DNA of 64,000 nt, taken from the NCBI GenBank assembly GCA_949987705.1, contig OX465283.1, forward strand, positions 160,719,850 through 160,783,849, read 5' to 3'. Positions 11,760 to 23,729 of this stretch are shown here, piece after piece. A model generated the notes under the pieces. That model did not search any database, was not told where the DNA came from, and worked only from the letters and a program-made list of their open reading frames with translations. Made by a program: the position numbers and the translations under genes. Position 1 is the first letter of the stretch. Each line of letters begins with the position of its first letter. Origin of the DNA: Thereva unica (lineage: Eukaryota > Arthropoda > Insecta > Diptera > Therevidae).

Positions 11760-14000
11760 TGTCTAAAGCCGATTATTTTTGCGTAGGATGCTGAACTCAA
11801 CATCATTCTAAAATTTCAAGAAAATCGGGGGTATGCACCTCCAATGACACATGTTAACAAATTATTTTTTCTTTCTATAATAATACATAAGTGCTTCCCA
11901 CGTCATTTTAATAATTTAAAGTTACATTTTTCTGACTGATTGAAGAAACTATTTATTGCCGAGATTATGAAATGTGTGGGTTGGGTGAAATGGTTTTTTT
12001 ATGAAAATATTATATCAGTATAAAAGTGAAATTCCAAGATTTATATTTTTGTTTTTAAAATTACATAAATGCGCCAAATGTCCAAATCTTGTCTTGATTG
12101 TGATCAGCCCATTTAAGCATAACAACTTTTAGCATTACAATTGCAGTTCTACCGAATATACAAAATAAAAAAACTGAAACAATTTATGAAATTTAAGTTA
12201 AAAGCAACTATTTTAGATAAGATATAAATATTTGATAACGTTGATAAAAGAACTTCCTAAACCACGTATAATTCAACCCACGAAGCCTGAATTGCGTAGG
12301 CTTGGAGCTAGGGGTCTCAACGACATACGCACTTTAATTCAGCTGAAAATATGAAATAATAATGTTAATTTAGGTTGTCCCAAGTAAGGAATGATCGGTA
12401 TCGCTAAAGGATAGGGGTGGAAAAATCATGCCGATAGGACCGTGGAAAGGAGGTGACGTACCACTACACTCATTATGAAGAGGGCGAGATCGTTTCGCCA
12501 TAGTAGTACAATGCAATGTCTGGAAAACAATTTATGTAAAAGTACAGCGTTCTGCGTGTTTTCATATCTATCACTTTTCTGTGTTCTAACATCTGTAAGT
12601 GATAGACTATTCGGTTATTTAGTGTTTAATATTCATTTTATTAAATTTTACATATTTGATTGGATAAAAGATACATGAAATTCGGATGAAACCCTTAGCT
12701 ACAAAAATCTCTCACACACCATGGACATAAACCCCGTTGCATACCTCCAGCTACCGAAAGCTCACCACATCACAAACAAAAACCCCCCAATTTGTTAGCG
12801 AGGAGGTGGTGCTGGAACTATTTAGCTATACTACTAAACACCATTGAACGACGCGCTGAATAGCCGTGACGTGGAATTGGTGGTCAGTCATCTAGATCTT
12901 AGAACACCTTCTATGTAGATAGAAAAGGAGGGCATTCTTCCGCCTAGACCATCACCGTGTAAATGTAATTTATTTTTCTGCTGTTGTGGAAGAATTCTTC
13001 TGCTTCTGCAGATTGTTCTGGAAGAACTTTTTTAAGTAGTTCCTTCCTCTTAATTTACCTTTCCATCTAACATGGAAGTTGTCTGCACAGCCCAACGGAC
13101 TATGGGATTTTTTATATGATTCAACCACGTTGTCAGACAAATCGTACCGTGTCTGGGCTTCATTTGACTTAAGTGCATTTTGGTGAAATTTCAATCGTAG
13201 TATAAAGTCGAAAGTCAATCTTATAGGTAGTATAAAGCTTTGTCATACCAGATTCATTTTTTGAGTTGAATTTATTTATACTTTTGGCGAGCGAATTCCA
13301 TGTCCAATTGCGCCCAGTGCACGCACACCACTCGTATTTACGTACCCCTGATTTCAACGAATGTTTATTTTTAAAACAACTTCAAAACAAAGCTTCCATA
13401 ATGAAAATAAAAAGGAAAAACTACAAATTGCGACAAATAAAGTTATGTAATATTTTTTATGAAGTATCCACGTTATGATAACAATCGAGCTGATACGCGA
13501 CGATGATACGCTTTCCACGATAACATATTTTACCGTAAATATTTTTCGCTTCGTTTACGTAATTTCGGATTTTAATCATTTTTGTACGAAAACCGATTGC
13601 TTTCCAATTTTGCTTCCTAAATACAAAAACCCACAAAATAAAAGGCTTTTTTCAGGCAAATTCATTTTTTTTACCTTTAGTAATCCTATGTTATTGCCGC
13701 ATAAAAAACTGGTCCACATAACATCCATCTCTCAATGAATCTCCGAAAATGAATGAAAATAAAAACCACCTGTTCCCTCCGCCATGAATATATTTCCAAA
13801 AATCACCAATTTGAAAGGTAGATCAGAGCCGTGTTGGAAGTTATCTGCGCATAAATTACCTTATAAGCGGGAATATAAGGAGGTTAATTAGTGTATTATT
13901 TAATGTAGCCAACAACTTTGCGGCGAGCGGAATTAATCATAGCATATTTAAAAACAAATATCGAGAAATTAATCAAATTTAGTGAACATTCCTAAATTTA
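11760..14000. other. Intergenic DNA, no gene recognised
   Basis: AT-rich with only short frames. Around 13300-13330 there is a right-end-like piece of the GCGCCC repeat ('tccaattgcgcccagtgca'). Confidence 0.4.
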
Positions 14001-14361
14001 TGGCGAACTAGCATAAAACCCGCGTGCCTTGCAACGCCTTTAAAAACTGTTTATTATGTGCAATGTTTTCCTTAAAAAAAAGAAACCAACAAAAAAGTCA
14101 GCTGTTATTATCCCTAAAAAGGGTTTATTATAGTGCATTTTTTTAATAAATATGGTAAACAAATTACTGCGAATATCACCTCTCCTCAACAAATCTGCAA
14201 GTTTTAAAGTAGATTGGCATGTATATGTCATCAAGAAAAGTGACATTTTAGGGTTTGACGAACGTTCGTTAAGTTTGTTCGCCTATTTACGTGGATGTAA
14301 GAAATTATGAAGCAATCACAAATGAATATTAAATAAAGTGAATTTCGAGTCATTCATTTCT

Positions 14362-17085
14362 ACGTGATTATAGGGATGCACTGTCAAAATTTCAGCCCTT
14401 CAGCTTCAGAGGTTTGGGTTAACCCCATTTCATCCCCTTAGGGGATGAATTTCGAATACTCGCCTCTTAGTGGATGTCCACGTCATTATAGGGATGCACT
14501 GTCCAAATTTCAACCCTGTAGTTCCAGTAGTTTGGTAAACTAAATTTTACCCCTTTAGGGGATGAATTTCGAAAAATCGCTTCTTAGTAAATGTCCACGA
14601 TGCACTGTCAAAATTTCAGCCGTTTAGCTCCAGAGGTTTGGCTTAACCCCATTTAACCCCCTTAGGGGATTCAATCGTCCCTAAGTGGATGCCCACGTCA
14701 TTGTAGTGATACACGGTCAAAATTAGAGCCCTCCAGCTTCAGTGGTGTGGGTTAATCCCATTTCACCCCATTAGGGGATAAATTTCGAAAAATCGCTTCT
14801 TAGTGGATGTCCACGTCATTAAGGGGATGCACTGTCAAAATTTCAGCCCTATAGCTCCAGCGGTTTGGATAAACCCCATTTCACCCCCTTAGGGGATGAA
14901 TTTCGAAAAATCGCTTTATAGTGGATGTCCACTTCATTATAGAGATGCACTGTCCAAATTTCAGCCCTATAGCTTTAGCGGTTTGTAAAAACCCCATTTC
15001 ACACCCTTAGGGGATGAATTTCGAAAAATCGCTCTTTAGTGGATGTAAACGTCATTATAGGGATGCACTGTCAAATTTTCAGCCGTATAGCTTTAGAGGT
15101 TTGTATAAACCCCATTTCACACCCTTAGGGGATGAATTTCGAAAAATCGCTCTTTAGTGGATGTCCACGTCATTATAGGGATGCACTGTTAAAATTTCAA
15201 TTCTATAGCTCCAGCGGTTTGGATAAACCCTATTTCACCCCCTTAAGGGATGAATTTCGAAAAATTGCTTTATAGTGGATGTCCACGCCATTATAGGGAT
15301 GCACTGTCAAAATTTCAGCCCTATAGCTCCAACGGTTTGGATAAACCCCATTTCACCCCCTTAGGGAATGAATTTCGAAAAATCGCTTTTTAGTGGATGT
15401 AAACGTCATTATAGGGATGCACTGTCAAACTTTCAGTTCTATAGCTCCAGCGGTTTGGGTAAACCCGCTTAGGGGATGAATTTCGAAAAATCGCTTCTTA
15501 GTGGATGTCCACGCCATTATAGGGATGCACTGTCAAAATTTCAGCCCTATAGCTCCAACGGTTTGGATAAACCCCATTTCACCCCCTTAGGGGATGAATT
15601 TCGAAAAATCGTTTCTTAGTGGATGTCCACGCCATTATAGGGATGCACTATCAAAATTTCAGCCCTATAGCTCCAACGGTTTGGATAAACCCCATTTCAC
15701 CCCCTTAGGGGATGAATTTCGAAAAATCGCTTCTTAGTGGATGTCCACGCCATTATAGGGATGCACTGTCAAAATTTCAGCCCTATAGCTCCAACGGTTT
15801 GGATAAACCCCATTTCACCCCCTTAGGGAATGAATTTCGAAAAATCGCTTTTTAGTGGATGTAAACGTCATTATAGGGATGCACTGTCAAAATTTCAGCC
15901 CTATAGCTCCAGCGGTTTGGGTAAACCCGCTTAGGGGAGGAATTTCGAAAAATCGCTTCTTAGTGGATGTCCACGCCATTATAGGGATGCACTGTCAAAA
16001 TTTCAGCCCTATAGCTCCAACGGTTTGGATAAACCCCATTTCACCCCCTTAGGGGATGAATTTCGAAAAATCGCTTCTTAGTGGATGTCCACGCCATTAT
16101 AGGGATGCACTGTCAAAATTTCAGCCCTATAGCTCCAACGGTTTGGATAAACCCCATTTCACCCCCTTAGGGAATGAATTTCGAAAAATCGCTTTTTAGT
16201 GGATGTAAACGTCATTATAGGGATGCACTGTCAAAATTTCAGCCCTATAGCTCCAGCGGTTTGGGTAAACCCCATTTCACCCCCTTAGGGGATGAATTTC
16301 GAAAAATCGTTTCTTAGTGGATGTCCACGCCATTATAGGGATGCACTATCAAAATTTCAGCCCTATAGCTCCAACGGTTTGGATAAACCCCATTTCACCC
16401 CCTTAGGGGATGAATTTCGAAAAATCGCTTCTTAGTGGATGTCCACGCCATTATAGGGATGCACTGTCAAAATTTCAGCCCTATAGCTCCAACGGTTTGG
16501 ATAAACCCCATTTCACCCCCTTAGGGGATGAATTTCGAAAAATCGCTTTTTAGTGGATGTAAACGTCATTATAGGGATGCACTGTCAAAATTTCAGCCCT
16601 ATAGCTCCAGCGGTTTGGGTAAACCCCATTTCACCCCCTTAGGGGATGAATTTTGAAAAATCGCTTCTTAGTGGATGTCCACGCCATTATAGGGATGCCC
16701 TGTCAAAATTTCAGCCCTATAGCTCCAACGGTTTGGATAAACCCCATTTCACCCCCTTAGGGGATGAATTTCGAAAAATCGCTTCTTAGTGGATGTCCAC
16801 GCCATTATAGGGATGCACTGTCAAAATTTCAGCCCTATAGCTCCAACGGTTTGGATAAACCCCATTTCACCCCCTTAGGGGATGAATTTCGAAAAATCGC
16901 TTCTTAGTGGATGTCCACGTCAATATAGGGATGCACTGTCCAAATTTCAGCCCTATAGCTCCAGCGGTTTGGATAAACCCCATTTCACCCCCTTAGGGGA
17001 TGAATTTCGAAAAATCGCTTTTTAGTGGATGTCCACGCCATTATAGGGATGCACAGTCAAAATTTCAGCCCTTTAGCTCTAGCGG
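14362..17085 (+). repeat. 118-bp minisatellite, about 23 copies
   Basis: A monomer of about 118 bp runs in tandem for 2.7 kb. Typical pieces are 'cattatagggatgcactgtc', 'aaaatttcagccctatagct', 'ggttt', 'aaccccatttcaccccctta' and 'ggggatgaatttcgaaaaat'. Copies at the left edge are more diverged and those in the middle nearly identical. Copies near 15450 and 15920 lack about 14 bp. Two monomer types, 'gtaaacgtc' with 'cagcggtttggg' and 'gtccacgcc' with 'caacggtttgga', alternate in a higher-order pattern. An open frame across it at 15855-16052 is not a gene. Confidence 0.95.
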
Positions 17086-17285
17086 TTTAAGTTGTGCGTT
17101 GTCTGTCAGTCAGTTACTTTTTATACAATAGCAAAAAATCCCCTTGCAGCTTATTGAACCCCATTTCACCCCCTTCAACCCTTTTGTTCTCCATAAAAAG
17201 TAGCCTATGTCCGTCTCCAAGGTCTAAACTATGTCTGTTGCAAATTTCATCAAAATCGGTTTAGTGGTTTAGGCGTGAAAGCGTA

Positions 17286-17354
<69 letters not shown>

Positions 17355-17355
17355 G
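17286..17355. repeat. (GACA)n microsatellite
   Basis: About 17 uninterrupted tetranucleotide units immediately before 'gttactttcgcatttata', near the right end of the putative element. Confidence 0.95.
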
Positions 17356-17399
17356 TTACTTTCGCATTTATAATATTAGTAAGGATTAAAAAACTAATG

Positions 17400-20300
17400 T
17401 ATTTTGAGCGACATATTCATGCGAATGCAATGCAAAATACTGAGAGACACAGGTATATATTTTTTATATTTATTTACTTTTTCTTTTGTAAATAACTCAC
17501 CAAAACCAAAATTAATAAAAATTCTTCCATTGTTATTATTTTGCATTTGGTGCAAACCACGCGTGACTTGCATGTCATCACAAGCCTGTAATTGTCACAA
17601 CTTGTCACTATAGCACGAGAATACGAAATAGTCACAAATATGACTAACCATTCCTTTATGACTTTGTTGTGCTTATGTAATTGTACAATAAACGCAAGAA
17701 GAAGAAGGAGAGCTGCTCATAGTTTTCACAGACCTCCAAGAACGATGTTATATTTGTGTTAGTATGATGGATGGGTGAGTCTGACAAATTTTGTGACGAA
17801 AAAGTGAGGAGGGTTTTTGTATGAGGGATATTTGAAAACAACAAAGATTGTTTATAAAATTTATTTTTTAACGTGTTTATCGAACAACTCTTTAAAATGA
17901 ACAACAACTTAAATCTATTACGTATAATTTCTTTGTTTCCCAGATTATGTAAAGTAAAATAAGCAGTATACTGTGTTCCCTCTCTGACTGACAAATTTAA
18001 ATTTTTACGTAAACAAAACATTAATTAAATCCAAATCGTGAACGTCATTGTGTTTGTGTTATGTTGCTGCGGAAGTTACCATAAACGGCAAAGATATTTT
18101 CACATTAACGCCTTTATGATGAGAGGCCTTCTCTGCCTAGGCTTGAATGTTAACTTTCAAAATAAATGATTAAGTTGCAGTGTTGTTCGACAAAATTTTT
18201 ATTTGTTTTCACGATTTCGGCAGCTTAAAGTGAAACCACAAGAGGGCTTTTGTTTTTGCTTTTATTAAAGTTAATAAAGAGTCATTACTAGTGTTCATTT
18301 AGAGAACATTTCGTCATTTATTGCATACCAAAATAAATAAAATTGAACTTAATTCTCAATTCTAAATTGTGACAAGTCATTAGTCACAAGCTTTAGAGAT
18401 TTGTGCTTGTGATTGAGAGTGTTATTCTTTTGGCTCTCAGCTGTTTTGGTATTATAAGAAACATGGTTTATGGATTGTATAAGTACTAACTGCAAAATTA
18501 AAATACCAAATTGCCTCAAGTTGAGACTCACCGCATACTTGTGATTACGTTGTGACTTGTGACTGCTTTTAGAATACGAGTGTTAGTGAAAACTGGGGAG
18601 ACTTTTGATATACATAAAGATTAGATGATCAGAGGTTAAAATGTCATTGGTTACCTACGTCATAATTCAGTAATCAGAAAAATCCATGGGTTGGATCGTG
18701 GTAGGGGTGGGGGGGGGGGATTGGGATTGTATTGGTGTTTAAGGGGTCAAAGGTATGGTTGTTTAGACTGCCCATTGACTGGACTACAAGAATAAATGTT
18801 TTTTTTTTTTTTTTCAGAAATCAGTTATATATATCCCCATAGCACCTTAGGGGTGGTTTTTGGGGATGAAGGAGGGTTGATTGAGCTTTGGGCACATCGA
18901 GACTTTTAATCTACATGTCACGATTTTAAGAAGATTAGCCGAAAGCCATTTTCCAGAGAAGTAGTTCGGGGTCCTTTGTGAGTCGAGCTTCTGCGGGAAG
19001 AACGTCATGGTACCAGGGCGGGTTTTTCTTCCTCACATGTTTTTTTAGTGAGTCAACCTAGTTTGGAATTGGCATTGATTCGATTGCAATATGATGCACG
19101 GTGTTAAGGTAGTACTTCCGGAGTCTCAACCCCCACGACCCCTCCGCCGAGCTAGCCCTACTCTTGAGATCGGGGTACTTCCTTCTAGATTTCTGACAAA
19201 GTTGCGCTAAGGTCTAAAAAATATTCCAAATTTTGGTCCAAGTATATAATTTTATGTGATCGTTTCATACTAGGCCCAGACCTGGAGAGTTGTAAAAGGT
19301 ATGTTGCTGTAGGGCTCTCGAACGTTACCGAGTGGACGTTGTCAGTTGCTGATGAGCACGAGAATTAAACTACAACAAATGTTTGAATACCTACAGATGG
19401 TTGTCGTAAGCTGTAAAATCAGACACAAATGCCAAACTTTCGAAATTAAGGTAATAAGAAGCAAGAAACTCTAACATTACCACAAAAAACAGCAAAGGTG
19501 TCATCTTGTAGAAATTAGATCAGTGTTTTTCAACCGTTTTCATTGAGTGGCATCCCTAACTGAAAAATAAAAAAATCGTGGCATCCTGAACCAGCGGCGG
19601 ATCTAGAATCGGAATAAGGGAGGGGGGTGACTAATGGGGCTATAAGAATTTTTGGCGAATACGAATATCACGCGCAATGCTGAGGTGGGGTCCGCGGAGA
19701 CGACTTGCTCATTTTCATTACTGTGAGTACTGCAGTACCTATTTTGTTATTGAAACCGCGGCCTTTTCAAACTACAATGCTACAATTTTTCTTCTTCTCT
19801 GCTGGTTGGCCTGGCACTAGTGATGTGTGATATTAGATCGATTTTAGAAAAAATCAGGATTTTCCGATTCTTTTGCAGTCGAATGGATTTTAGATAAATT
19901 GATTTATACCATTAGCCATCATCCGACTGAACCAACAATCGTATGGTATTACAAACCGTGATTATCTGCAAGATCGAAACGGTCCAAAGTACTAAAAAGG
20001 ACAAAAAGAAACTCGCGTTCACCAGAATTTGGCGGGTCTATTTGGCCTTGATTTTGGGGTGGACTATAGCAGACTGAAACATTTCGGTACAAACGTATAC
20101 ACTGTTTGGTCAGTTTTGAAATCTCCTTATACCATCACCCAGATTTTTGTTGATTGGTTGTCGGCCCTGGTAAAACTTTCCTGTGATTATCGTTGCTTCA
20201 ATCACGTTGTTCATCAACTTCTTAATAGCGGAGCTCCTACCTTAAGCTGCAAATTATGGGCGGAACCCCTGCCAAATCCAATGAATTCAATAATTCAACT

Positions 20301-20400
20301 GGATAATTGTCGACTTCATCTGGATTGGTATTTGAATCGATCGACTTGAATGAATACAATTGACCAGCGATTTGACTTTTATTTTTATGTTCAAATCGTC
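17400..20400. other. Intergenic DNA, no gene recognised
   Basis: A 121-codon open frame on the minus strand (17656-18021) is Ser/Leu/Asn-rich and matches nothing I know. A run of G at about 18708-18719 and a poly-T near 18799-18814 are simple repeats. 19585-19630 ('ggcggatctaga') resembles dispersed repeat sequence. Confidence 0.4.
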
Positions 20401-20433
20401 TACGTCCTTATTTTGCGTAGTTCGTTTGCTCAA

Positions 20434-20790
20434 TCAAATATGTTTTTTGTAATTTGCACCAATATTCGGCGATACCTTCGTGATCGTCTTACGGCGTTGT
20501 GAATTGACAAAAATTAGGAAGAATCGAAATGAGACCAGCAGAAACGCTAACCGTATCACGTATCTCCATAGATTCGATGACTTTAAGCAAACATTAGCAG
20601 TTGCTGAACTTTGAATGACTGGGAGCATTTGCCGAAAATCGCCGACGAACAGAATCATGATACCTCCAAAGATATCCTGATTACTTCGCAAATCTTTCAA
20701 TGTTTGATCCAGTGCCTCCAATGCCTGTTTGTGCACCATCGTCCACTCATCATAAATGATTATTTTGCAATTTTGATAATTTTTTGGCAA
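20434..20790 (-). pseudogene. Helitron-type PIF1 helicase fragment
   Basis: The 118-codon frame encodes I-I-I-Y-D-E-W-T-M-V-H-K-Q-A-L-E-A-L-D, then F-G-G-I-M-I-L-F-V-G-D-F-R-Q-M-L-P-V-I, then C-L-K-S-S-N-L-W-R-Y-V. These are the Walker B (D-E) and following G-D-F-R-Q motifs of PIF1-like helicases carried by Helitrons. The usual D-E-C/A-T is D-E-W-T here. The Walker A part and Rep domain are absent, so it is a fragment. Confidence 0.8.
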
Positions 20791-20831
20791 TGTTGTCCGT
20801 CAGTTCGTCTATCAACCCCCCAATTTGATGT

Positions 20832-20920
20832 ATTCAGAGTGATTTTTGAGTGCTGATTGAGAGTTAATCAATTTTGTCGTTGTGTCTTAAATTTGTTAGC
20901 ACTCAAAAATCACTCTGAAT
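20832..20920. repeat. Perfect 23-bp inverted repeat
   Basis: 'attcagagtgatttttgag' plus 'tgct' (20832-20854) is repeated inverted at 20898-20920 around a 43-nt spacer. It lies just beyond the helicase fragment. It could be a terminal structure of a small element, but no target duplication was found. Confidence 0.7.
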
Positions 20921-20974
20921 TCTAGAAAGAATTGTGGCTAAAGACCAAAATTGCTCTCACGGCCGTGATTGTAA

Positions 20975-21380
20975 AGCCTAGTATGGAGTCCGAACGGAAT
21001 TCCGTTTCCCATATAAAATACACTTAAAAAGATGCACGGAATTCCGTAAACCCAATGCTTCCCTGTATTTTTGTATTATGAGTGACGCAGCTCCAACGGA
21101 ATACTAATCGTAATATATCGCTTGTACAACTCTCTAACAGGTGGCTCTGCAAGGATTTTATACTTTTTTCCGTTCACGTTGAAGCAGAAAACATAGTTAG
21201 ACTATTATTCGGTATTGTGCTGTTAGATAATTTTGACTAGAGAGGTTTTTTATGTGATTTTTTAAGTCAATTCCACTTTTCATTTTTTTTCAGCTGTTTA
21301 CTTATTCTCTAGAGTATTCTAGTAGAAATATATGGAAACTTTGCTGAACGAAATTCTGTTTGAACTCCATACTATAGGCT
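20975..21380. mobile_element. MITE-like element with AGCC termini
   Basis: The left end 'agcctagtatggagt' is mirrored by 'actccatactataggct' at the right with a 2-bp indel and some substitutions; similarity runs about 33 bp. Flanks are TAA (20972-20974) and TGA (21381-21383), a near 3-bp duplication. Termini and flank resemble the elements at 2880, 42696 and 57131, suggesting one PIF/Harbinger-like group (inference). Confidence 0.6.
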
Positions 21381-21599
21381 TGACAGTGAAACCAACGGCA
21401 TAAATTTGACGTTGCAAAACGAAAACTGATATAGAGAGCCATCTGTCGGTCGATAGATTATTATGAAAAAATCGCTTTTAGGCGTTTTTTTAGTGTCATA
21501 TGGTATCCGGTAATGAATTTGATTTTTATTTAATTTGAAAAATAATACAAAAAAAATATTACTTTTATTTTTTATTTTAATGTGATAGTCTAAGCTCAG

Positions 21600-21830
21600 A
21601 TGTCAGTACGTCATGTCGTATAAGTCATGGTGCAATGTCTAGTAGTAAGCTTACCTCGAAGGATAGAGAGAAGGATATAATAGGTTAGGGGGACTCAAGG
21701 GGATGTTGGAGCGTTTGAACTCTGGGATGTTGTATAAGTTCGGGAGTACTGTCTTTGGAAGATTGTTCCACAGGCGGGTTGTTCTTGTTATAAACGAATT
21801 TCTAGATCGAAGTGTGCGCGAAGATAAGGG
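21600..21830 (-). pseudogene. Jockey-like LINE C-terminal fragment
   Basis: The minus strand encodes S-F-I-T-R-T-T-R-L-W-N-N-L-P-K-T-V-L-P followed by a short tail and stop. It is the same C-terminal block seen at 4640-5154 and 31771-31850, and its 3' flank shares 'catggtgcaatgtctagta' with 4671-4689. Confidence 0.7.
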
Positions 21831-21839
21831 CTATAAACT

Positions 21840-22690
21840 TGTTTCCAGATTAGCCGATTGAAAGATCTACGGGTGTACAAGAACGTCGTAAATTAGAAAA
21901 AAAATATAATGTTATAACTACTGCACTTACTTTAAGACAAATAACCTTAAAGTGGAAGAATGACATAAGCTCGTTACTGAAACTCATTTAAAGCCTCGAC
22001 AACCGTACGCATTTATAACGAAAAATCAACATAAATTAAGAATATAAACCTCATCAATTACGAAAACCGATTACGCAAATTTTGGTTAATCGATTACGGA
22101 ATTGTCAAAAAGGCCCAAATGTCGAACAATAGATTATTGTAAAAAGCCCGTTTTTAGGCGCTTGTCCCGAGTTTTAACGTATCAGCTGATTTCGTTTGTT
22201 ACGTTATTTAACACCTAATAAAAAATACTACTTGTTTCCCACTCCATTAGGGCAACAACGAACCAAAAAGATCTTTTTTTTATTCTACGTTGTCTGACAT
22301 TTTTCATTGCACTATCCCTTGTTACAACTGTCATGATATAATGAGTCATTTTGACGTTTGTCACTGACTAAAACCGTTCATCATAAATTACGAATTTTCG
22401 TCATATTTTGATTACCGTGTGTCGAAGCTATTACTGCTTTAGAGTTTTTCAAATTCTTTCTGAATAATGTTCTATGAATCGACACAAACAAAGCTAGTTT
22501 TTTTATTGTTGTTTTCCTTCTGAACATCATTCGACTTGAAGGAATTCAGGTCCTGGGTGTACAACTGAGTTGACTCATTTTCAAATGACTCTTTAAAACC
22601 AATTATAAGTAGTTTTCTCTGTATCTCTCAAAACTTCACTTGAACACCTACTGTGTCCTTCTCTCCTGCCAAACAAATTCTCACAAATTT
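21840..22690. other. Intergenic DNA, no gene recognised
   Basis: AT-rich. 22130-22165 and 21465-21490 share 'gattatt(g/a)t(a/g)aaaa' and 'tttttaggcg', so they may be parts of one repeat family. Confidence 0.35.
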
Positions 22691-22704
22691 TATATAAAAA
22701 AATA

Positions 22705-22710
22705 TTTAAT
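22705..22710 (-). terminator. Possible polyadenylation signal, gene 2
   Basis: ATTAAA on the minus strand 66 nt past the stop codon; a common variant of AATAAA. Confidence 0.45.
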
Positions 22711-22775
22711 ACGATCTTAAAAAGCAACAACACTAAATTTAAATAACAATAGTTAAAGCTATTGAGTTTTTGGAA

Positions 22776-23648
22776 TCACTTCGGCGGCAGATACCTATTA
22801 TTTGCGAACGCCGCCTGACCTGCTGACGGACTGGTACCAATTCCAGAAAGACCACTGGAAAGACCATTAGAAAAACCATTGGAAAAACCATTGGAAAGAC
22901 CATTGGAAAGACCAGATCCTCCTATACTATTAAGTCCCGACGAACTTCCGGAGAGTCCTGATTGACTTGGATTTCCTGAACTTCCTAAGGATCCTAAAGA
23001 TCCGACTACTGACTGCACAGGGGCGACGCCTTCATCGGAGACTTGGGTCGATCCTCCTAGTGCGTCGTATTGTGCTGCAAGGATAAAGACATGATATTAA
23101 TCGAGTTGCACTTGCGCAGTTTAGACGACCTACCTTGAATTTGGTGTTGTGCATGCAGCGCTTCCTCTGGAGTTTTGTACTTGATAAAGAAGACTTCTGG
23201 CTTGCTGGGCTCTGTTGGTGCAACTTGTGTGTTGATTTGGATATCGGATTCGTCAGTCTTTTTGCTGAGGACATAAATGAGTGTTTTCTCTTCATTTTGT
23301 GGTGGGATGACGGAAACTGTTTTCGATGGCTGAACTGGTGCCTTAATAAATATAACACGGTAATGCTTGTGAGGAGGTCCTAGACTGACCGGCTGCGATG
23401 GACTGTCGTCATATTCTTCTGGAGCTGAATGTACGTAAATATGTTTGGTCACAATTGGTGTAGGTTGTGCCGGTGGTAAATATGTCGGAGGAGGTCTACG
23501 CAAATTCTGATTTGGGTAGTTATATCCTTGTGGAGCTGCTGTTGTTACGACAGCTAAACAAAGCACCTTAAAACAAAACAAAAATCCATGGTAAACACAA
23601 ACGATTATACAATTGCGCATCCGCTAAACATACCAGTAATCCACGCAT
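22776..23648 (-). CDS. Tweedle cuticular protein, Gly/Ser/Asn-rich tail (gene 2)
   Basis: Tweedle (DUF243) secreted cuticle protein. Exons on the minus strand are 23634-23648, 23134-23566 and 22776-23074, with introns of 67 and 59 nt, coding 248 residues. The ATG at 23648 with M-R-G-L-L spliced to V-L-C-L-A-V-V-T-T-A-A gives a clean signal peptide (1-16), better than the in-intron Met upstream of exon 2. The mature end starts P-Q-G-Y-N-Y, as in genes 1 and 4. Blocks: K-H-I-Y-V-H-S-A-P (46-54), L-G-P-P-H-K-H-Y (67-74), E-E-K-T-L-I-Y-V-L (97-105) and P-E-V-F-F-I-K-Y-K-T (128-137). Exon 3 (150-248) begins A-Q-Y-D-A-L-G-G and holds an imperfect L-S-N-G-F/L repeat before the final Y-L-P-P-K. It has the shortest N-terminal arm of the six. 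It faces gene 1 tail to tail. Confidence 0.95.
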
Positions 23649-23680
23649 TTTCCACCTATTCCTCTTGAAAGTTCCACAAA

Positions 23681-23717
23681 AACTGAACTAAGGTAAAGTC
23701 CACCTTCGATTTTTATA
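23681..23717 (-). promoter_or_regulatory. Core promoter of gene 2 (TATA + initiator)
   Basis: On the minus strand TATAAAAA runs 23717-23710 and TCAGTT 23686-23681. The initiator A (23684) is 33 bp from the TATA start, giving a 36-nt leader. Confidence 0.8.
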
Positions 23718-23729
23718 CCTGGCTCATAA

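Larger units (their letters stand above)
14007..17388 (+). mobile_element. Probable mobile element containing a minisatellite
   Basis: The proposed left end 'actagcataaaacccgcgtg' and the proposed right end '(gaca)n gagttactttcgcatttata atattagta' resemble terminal sequences that recur in dispersed insect repeats (general knowledge, from memory). Between them are the 118-bp array (14362-17085) and a non-repeated tail at 17086-17285. No protein-coding capacity is seen. Class and exact ends are uncertain; a non-autonomous element carrying an expanded internal repeat is the best reading. Confidence 0.45.

Noticed and set aside
15855..16052. 65-residue frame with internal repeat
   Set aside because: It is the translated 118-bp minisatellite.
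14362..17085. Possible CRISPR-like array
   Set aside because: Units are contiguous 118-bp monomers without unique spacers, and the DNA is eukaryotic.
17656..18021. 121-residue minus-strand open frame
   Set aside because: AT-rich, no motif, no promoter, no repeat partner. I could not support it as a gene.
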